In this document: positions 61,101 to 64,000 of the stretch, one piece after another | Position numbering within the stretch: position 1 is the first letter of the stretch | How the letters are laid out: the number at the start of each line of letters is the position of its first letter | Origin: Halichondria panicea | Lineage: Eukaryota > Porifera > Demospongiae > Suberitida > Halichondriidae | Reading direction: 5' to 3' | DNA length: 64,000 nucleotides | Assembly (NCBI RefSeq): GCF_963675165.1 | Contig: NC_087392.1 | Coordinates: 699,001-763,000, forward strand | The notes under the pieces: generated by a model | What the model was told of the DNA's origin: nothing | The model's input: the letters and a program-made list of their open reading frames with translations, nothing else | Databases searched by the model: none | Translations under genes and position numbers: made by a program

Positions 61101-63817
61101 TGTCCAGAAATACTTTAGTTCCGGAGATATTTCATGTTACACAAATATTTTACGATCACCCCAATTTTTACCTAAAATGATTTCCCACTACAACAACTTT
61201 TGGGGAAATATTTTCAATTATTCACCTACACAATGGTATCAGCACAATTTCTTAGAAATGTTCCAATCTTGAGATACATTTAAGTACAACTACTCACTCT
61301 AGCTGTGGTTAAATTTACTCTCAAAGCTGAAGGCACTGTACTTAAGCTAACTCACACGTACACATAAGTTAACGTGGTTCACCTTGTCCCTGAAACCACT
61401 CTGAGCAAACCCAGTCAGCAGAGCCACCAACGAGTGCAGGTGTCTAGTGAGCTCCTCAGGGCATGACTCCAGGCCTGCCCTACACACCCTCTCCAGGGTA
61501 TCACAGCACAGAGGGAACAGCTGCCCCACACAACCACTGGACAATATTCTAACAACGGTGGCCACAATGTCCATGATGATGAAGGAGCGAGTATTCTCCA
61601 GGTCACTCTCCAGCTCTCGACACACTAGCTTCACAAAGAGGTGGTAGGCTAGCAGGTAGCGGCGCTTCTCAAAGGATCGATGAGTAGTTTGTATCCTCAC
61701 GGCCAGAGAGAGGAGGATCCTCTGAATGTTGTCCTGGAGACAGCAAAATGGAAAAAATGTACAGTTTTTTTTTGTATGTAGTTATTTCAGGTCTATAAAA
61801 CAATCAAGCCAGCAATTACAATGTGACCTGCCAATTTTAGTTAATAGTACAAGGTACAATCGAGGTTGTTTGCATACGTACTACATACAATACGTAGTAC
61901 ATTCATACACATACACACATACAAGTATAGCTTTGTACAGTAGCGTGGTGTGCACTTACTTTTCTTCTGGAGAGCAGTTTTAAAAAGGACGTTCCAGACG
62001 TTGAAGTGCCATAGCAACTAGGCATGTAGTCGAGGGTAGCTCGTATGGCCAATGAGGGGAAGTGAGGGGCACATGGTTCGGGGTCAGAGGTCACCATGTA
62101 TTTAGCCAGCTGGGAGCGCGAGTCGTGTGGCTCAAACATTCTAGTGAGCAGCTGTACAACAAAGTCGTCCATGCATGCTAGGATGGTCTGGCTCATAACC
62201 TGGGAGCAGGTAAAGATCGTCAAAGCAATTCAAAAGATTGGTAACAAATCTGATAAAGTATCAACAGGCTCTGCAGTATGATACTTATAATTATGTAAAC
62301 TGTATAATTATGCATGTACTACACAGACACTCATTACCCGATAGTTTACCTCTTGTGTGAGATGTTTGACGAGCAGTTTGTTTGCCTCAGAGGCTCTCTT
62401 GCGTCTCTCCTCACTGCTCTCCTCACTGTCGTGTTTGTCCTGTTGGGCGTGGTTGGTGAGGATGAGGGCCATGGACGCAGGTAGCGAGTCCTTGAGAAGG
62501 ATGGTGAGGGGTGTGGCTAGGGTGTGGTCTGACAGAGAGTCCAGCGTAGCCTCGTCACACTTGAACACCAGGAAAGGGACAATTTGAGAAGTGTATGCAC
62601 TGGAAAGAGTGAGAGAAAAGAGAGCTCAATTCAGGCCAGCCTTTGTTCACACAGAAACTGTTACAGGAACTGTTACAGTAGTGGTTTCAGGGAAGATTAG
62701 TAGCTAAAACTACAGTACTTGAGAGACGGGCTAAAATAATAAGTCACCTAATAAGCAATTAATCGCTACCTAATTTACTAACCTCACAAACTCTTTGGTT
62801 GTGTTGTAGTTCATCAGTTTGACAGGGAACTTGTCTAATGAGAGGCCAGCCTCCATCCAGCTACTGACCAGTGTCACCAGCATGTCCTCCATCAGCTGTC
62901 TGGTCCCACTGTATCCAAGGTAGGCAGCCATCTTGCCCAGAGCCTGCACGAGCAGCGCATGTACATGTACAGATGATGACACTAAGCACATAGGCATACA
63001 CCAGCAGGCAGAGTAATACTTTTAAATAAGAACTTTGATGATATCATTTGAAAGGTATCTTTCAGAAAATAATACATTTGGATGCAGCTGAAAGAGTCCT
63101 CGGATTTAACCAATTGATTACGGAGGGGGGGTAGTTGATTATCTTTAAACGGCCATAACTTTAGTATCGTTGATCCAACGTCAAAAATTTTGTGATTTTC
63201 TGAAAGCTGAGAAAAAAACCTTTCAAATGATGTATTTCAATCCAAAATTTCATCGGGGCCTTAATTTGTCATTTTTCGGCCTTGGACCATGGGCTATTAT
63301 TCATGGTTTGGCCGAATCGGAAAATAATTTTATTGCTCAAATATGAAGTTTGATGACACCATTTGAAAGGTATCTTTTTAAGCTTTCAGAAAATCAGAAA
63401 ATTGTTGAAATCGAATTCACGGAATTTAAGTTATGGCAGTTGTCCGAACCATTGAATGAACAAGGGATAGGGGTACATGTAGTTAAATATCTTTCAACAG
63501 CCGTAACTTTAGTATCATTGATCCAATTTCAACAATTTTATGCTTTTCTGAAAGCAGACAATTCAAATTATATGTTTTTGGTGGGGCCATACATGTGCAT
63601 GTACATGCTTGTCGCTCGGCCTTGCTATCATAACAGAGCACACCTTTCTGGCTAAATCAAAGTCAATCTGTTCTTTGCCCACTGCTGTGATGAGCACTGA
63701 CACGACCTTCTTCTCACAAACAGGGGACACACATCCCTCACACTGAATGGTGGCTATCATGCTAGACACTCTGTTCACACTCTCATCCTCTACACTCAGT
63801 TCGTCTTGGTTCCTCTG
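46138..63817 (-). CDS. ATM: ATM serine/threonine kinase, C-terminal part (runs off the right edge)
   Basis: About 27 exons are visible, the last at 46138-46443 and the rightmost at about 63643-63817; the N-terminal HEAT region continues beyond the window. The exons between about 51298 and 60465 include the FAT domain ([35 protein letters not shown]). The PI3K-like kinase domain follows: lysine region [20 protein letters not shown] (49748 and 48009-48127), catalytic loop [16 protein letters not shown] (46960-47200), metal site HIDLG, then [20 protein letters not shown]. The FATC end is [16 protein letters not shown], then LFPGWQPWI and stop. The lysine-loop and C-terminal sequences match ATM rather than ATR or DNA-PKcs. 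ATM is the nuclear DNA double-strand-break checkpoint kinase. Three introns (about 48128-49747, 51637-53715, 56443-59797) hold intronless TRAF-like genes. Confidence 0.93.
48316..49671 (+). CDS. Intronless TRAF-like protein 1 (RING-like, zinc fingers, coiled coil, TRAF-C)
   Basis: One exon of 451 residues lying antisense in an ATM intron. Residues about 48-92 are RING-like ([20 protein letters not shown] ... CPMC), with Ser where TRAF RINGs have the second Cys. Residues about 105-230 hold Cys/His TRAF-type zinc fingers ([32 protein letters not shown]). A coiled coil follows ([20 protein letters not shown]). Residues about 310-450 form a TRAF-C/MATH-like domain ([33 protein letters not shown]). 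TRAFs are trimeric adaptors and E3 ligases downstream of TNFR/TLR-type receptors. The N-terminal half is nearly identical to three other genes in this ATM locus. Confidence 0.88.
   Translation: MASPNNIQAACYVAEPDQSPPPHVVQEPPTNETAELDYDFVEQPDQDYFCPVSLELLVEPHQTSCCGHHISQQAANRLIRERKPCPMCKEDNFATHEDKFFKRNCINKLKVYCSHKKSECEWTGELGDLNHHTTACPKRPWKCQYCDHESIYEMGPTDHTPNCPNFPLPCPNQCEIGTVPRCQADSHLLECPLQLVECKFAGTGCNVKVPRRDMAGHMTENAQHHLMTATLLNLRLTRELHQKMEEKDQQITELKQQMTDKIAAQLDQQKEYFDSKLQNQTETFDAKFQQQAMKLNTIEANSSFLRYSIGLPVRFTCHKLTLSEFKKFQAEGRSWFSEPFYNYPGGYRFKLNIDIDETNLSAYLYLLKGDYDDERQWPIKVTVRLTMLNQQRDNNHHECPVIEVRYQQAAGEKFVCIDEEYFPLNRLQSYVRIKYLYNDSIKFKLELKIKH
51691..51823. mobile_element. Short inverted-repeat (MITE-like) element
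   Basis: About 130 bp with imperfect terminal inverted repeats of about 40 bp: acaggcgtggtgcggctcaa then gcaattagcc on the left, and ggctaattgcttgagctgca then ccgcgcctgt on the right. The central spacer is about 50 bp. It lies in an ATM intron beside the TRAF-like gene 2 and is unrelated to the ccgtata family. Confidence 0.75.
51857..52041. mobile_element. MITE-like element, copy 3
   Basis: About 185 bp with ends tactgtatagcggattactt and, inverted at the right, taccgtatatagcggataat. The terminal motif is shared with 11314-11522 and 27942-28170; the interior is diverged, with several ttcgta/tacgaa inverted pairs. It lies in an ATM intron just downstream of TRAF-like gene 2. Confidence 0.7.
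52141..53439 (-). CDS. Intronless TRAF-like protein 2, degenerate C-terminal domain
   Basis: One exon of 432 residues, in the same orientation as the host ATM gene. The N-terminal RING-like and zinc-finger half (residues about 35-230) is almost the same as gene 1, including [20 protein letters not shown] and [14 protein letters not shown]. The C-terminal domain is strongly diverged: [17 protein letters not shown] is recognisable as the MATH beta-strand region, but the remainder is replaced by a charged segment ([17 protein letters not shown]). The coiled coil is short. The start is [13 protein letters not shown], with the conserved leader [17 protein letters not shown]. Adaptor function is likely, but receptor binding may differ. 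Confidence 0.85.
   Translation of the reverse strand: MASKNRCVAEPDQSPPHVVQEPPTNETAELDYDFVEQPDQDYFCPVSLELLVEPHQTSCCGHHVSQQAANRLIREQKPCPMCKDDEFNTQSDKYFKRKIRQLKVRCPHKKSGCEWTGELGDLNHHTTSCPKRPWKCQYCDHESIYETGPTDHTPNCPNYPLSCPNQCEIGTLSRCQADSHLLECPLQLVECEFASTGCDVKVPRRDLAGHMTENAQHHLMTATLLNLRLTKELHKKMEEKDQQIVELKQQVGGLYESHSKFSRFFMATLGFVHYEITLPNFSSLEQNNGWLSEPLSHLNGIKFHIKIDADDPPSAYLTAQCSSDEPSIVCTIMLELLNQHEDKNHFSLKKTISLRKKNSLFSFRRNQNLLDMFGSVQSQDEGDESDENVDGKFETKVIGELPSLAGNAEQDVLYLLNDALKFQVHITVDTCT
56559..58016 (+). CDS. Intronless TRAF-like protein 3 with Pro-rich linker
   Basis: One exon of 485 residues, antisense in an ATM intron shared with gene 4. The N-terminal leader is different from the other three ([18 protein letters not shown]). 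The RING-like segment reads [20 protein letters not shown]; zinc fingers follow and then [21 protein letters not shown] Pro/Arg/Gln-rich linker of about 60 residues ([20 protein letters not shown]) is unique to this copy. The TRAF-C/MATH-like end ([20 protein letters not shown], then [12 protein letters not shown]) is complete. It is the most divergent N-terminus of the four. Confidence 0.87.
   Translation: MTELTKDGQDDFGITENTEAFETEVATSNQLLSQSQQDSEAEPDYDFVQQPDSEYFCPVSSELLVEPHQTSCCGQHISQQAANRLIREQKPCPMCKDDEFNTQVDKYFTRKVRQLNVRCPHKKSGCEWTGELGDLNHHTTACPKRPWKCKYCEFEETYEIGNEHIPVCANYPFACPNQCGVGTFRRRDAEKHLLECPLQLVECEFAGTGCDVKVPRRDLASHMTENAQHHLMTATLLNLRLTRELHQKMEEKDQQIVELKQKMTELDINMCEEIRYLRADIKKQLKPTPSPQHQHPQNLPPEKPSPRRQPSRPQQRTEGSTRRAQATAAPTVANKVTTTIITLKEFSKQQASSKNGSWYSDIINCEEYQFKLGIETNGLGEARGNHLSAYLHLQAGENDQMLRWPIKVKVKVELLNQRENKEHKQVVGSVLFRKPATVWDCGMIGINTKSFAIRDLGYNAHKHTEYLQNDCLSFNVMLKIEHSYY
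58136..59560 (+). CDS. Intronless TRAF-like protein 4 with hendecad coiled-coil repeats
   Basis: One exon of 474 residues, starting about 120 bp after gene 3 in the same ATM intron, antisense to ATM. The N-terminal half matches gene 1 closely (leader [20 protein letters not shown]). The coiled coil contains about five tandem copies of an 11-residue unit ([11 protein letters not shown]), encoded by 33-bp repeats at about 58925-59102. The TRAF-C/MATH domain is well kept ([36 protein letters not shown]). An 11-residue period suits a slightly right-handed coiled coil, which would lengthen the stalk between zinc fingers and MATH. Confidence 0.88.
   Translation: MASKCVAEPDQSPPHVVQDPPTNETAELAIDYDFVEQPDQDYFCPVSLELLVEPHQTSCCGHHISQQAANRLGRERKPCPMCKKDKFGTHEDLYFKRKVRQLKVRCPYKKSGCEWTGELGDLNHHITACPKRPWKCQYCDFKSIYEMGPTDHTPNCANYPLPCPNQCEIGTVPRCQADSHLLECPLQLVECEFAGNGCDVKVPRRDLAGHMTENAQHHLMTATLLNLRLTKELHQKMEEKDQQIVELKQQLTEQETKRTTKNELQQQTKDIDTKLQQQTKYLDTKRQQQTKDLDTKLQQQTRDLDTKLQQQTKDLDTKLQQQLETSIQLSTFTCHTHTLTGFNRCQATGGDGSWYSEPFYNYPGGYKFELNIDTNGYGSAEGTHISPFLYLFKGDYDTKLHWPLKLIVILDMLNQEEDHGDHSATTAMEFKQANSDINYKLIGSTYKFYPLAQLKAKNYLRNNEIKFRLWLKVM
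60673..61288. mobile_element. Foldback-like element with long terminal inverted repeats
   Basis: About 615 bp whose two ends are inverted copies over about 90 bp: the left end has ttttgagattggaacatttc, taagaaa and gataccattgtgttggtga; the right end carries their complements (tacacaatggtatcag, aaatgttccaatcttgag). The interior has two copies of tcgcttagcgatgga, each followed by a cggctaagg motif. No coding capacity is seen. It lies in an ATM intron between exons 60184-60465 and 61379-61735. Confidence 0.75.
63020..63585. repeat. Dispersed repeat family B, copy 2 (partly duplicated)
   Basis: Homologous to 26495-26820: shared strings include ccataactttagtatcgttg, gattttctgaaagctgag, gccttggaccatgggcta and ccatttgaaaggtatct. 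The cataactttagtatc segment occurs twice within this copy (about 63151 and 63503), so it looks like a tandem or nested insertion. It fills most of an ATM intron. Confidence 0.8.
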
Positions 63818-63887
63818 CGTGCGGGAAAAAGTAAAATACAATTAGAGTGTACGTCTAACGAATATTAAGAGCAGTAATAACAAAAAA

Positions 63888-63959
63888 AGCCCCTGAAGAG
63901 AATTGAACTCTTGACCCCTGGTTTACGAGACCAGTGCTCTACCACTGAGCTACAGAGGC
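63888..63959 (-). tRNA. tRNA-Thr (anticodon CGT)
   Basis: A complete cloverleaf on the minus strand. The acceptor GCCTCTG pairs with CAGGGGC. The D-arm is GCTC/GAGC, and the anticodon stem CTGGT/ACCAG encloses CTCGTAA (CGT). The T-arm is AAGAG/CTCTT with TTCAATT. The final T is followed by more T residues, a Pol III terminator. It lies just beyond the last visible ATM exon, probably in an ATM intron. Confidence 0.93.
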
Positions 63960-64000
63960 TGCACACACTAAGAAAGAAAATGACAACACTGGATCAAGAA

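Noticed and set aside
63350-63655. Open frame of about 100 residues on the plus strand
   Set aside because: It lies in dispersed repeat family B and the frame is not shared with the copy at 26495.

Overview
The window reads as the nuclear genome of an animal. It is compact and AT-leaning, most introns are 50-600 bp with GT-AG ends, (CA)n microsatellites are abundant, and the gene set is metazoan: ATM, a Tec-family tyrosine kinase with PH-BTK-SH3-SH2-kinase layout, beta-sarcoglycan, arfaptin, CCDC134, ANKLE2, TRAF-like proteins, SAP30, NIPA and TMEM267. Gene density, short divergent promoters, nested genes and a few bacterial-looking enzymes (GH3 glycosidase, SLOG-fold protein, ComF-like phosphoribosyltransferase) suggest a non-bilaterian, most likely a sponge. 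The placement is inference; no species marker is present.

Layout, 0-15.2 kb: an intronless LEM-domain protein kinase (-), a NIPA magnesium transporter (+), HDHD2 (+), ANKLE2 (-) with a tRNA-Arg(TCT) in an intron, a two-box HMGB (-), a very short SAP30 (-), then CCDC134 (+). The fifth intron of CCDC134 holds two complete small genes, a phosphoribosyltransferase-like gene (+) and a SLOG-like gene (-).

15.2-34 kb: a 22-exon secreted GH3 beta-xylosidase-like gene (-). Its 5.3 kb intron contains a whole three-HMG-box gene on the opposite strand. Next come beta-sarcoglycan (+) and a 16-exon Tec-family kinase (-).

34-46 kb: arfaptin (+), a TMEM272-like membrane protein with PPxY motifs (+), an atypical Rab (-), a second TMEM272-like gene (-), a protein with cyclic-nucleotide-binding-type domains (-) and TMEM267 (+).

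46-64 kb: the 3' part of an ATM gene (-; FAT, kinase and FATC), 27 visible exons, running off the right edge. Three of its introns hold four intronless TRAF-like genes in both orientations. A tRNA-Thr(CGT) lies at the far right.

Themes: nested genes (seven protein-coding genes inside three host genes), short divergent promoters, (CA)n tracts at 3' splice sites, and several MITE-like elements in introns. The most notable protein architecture is the LEM-kinase fusion, which sits 3.5 kb from ANKLE2, a known regulator of phosphorylation of the LEM ligand BAF. Exon boundaries were worked out by hand from GT/AG sites and reading-frame continuity; some may be off by a base or two.
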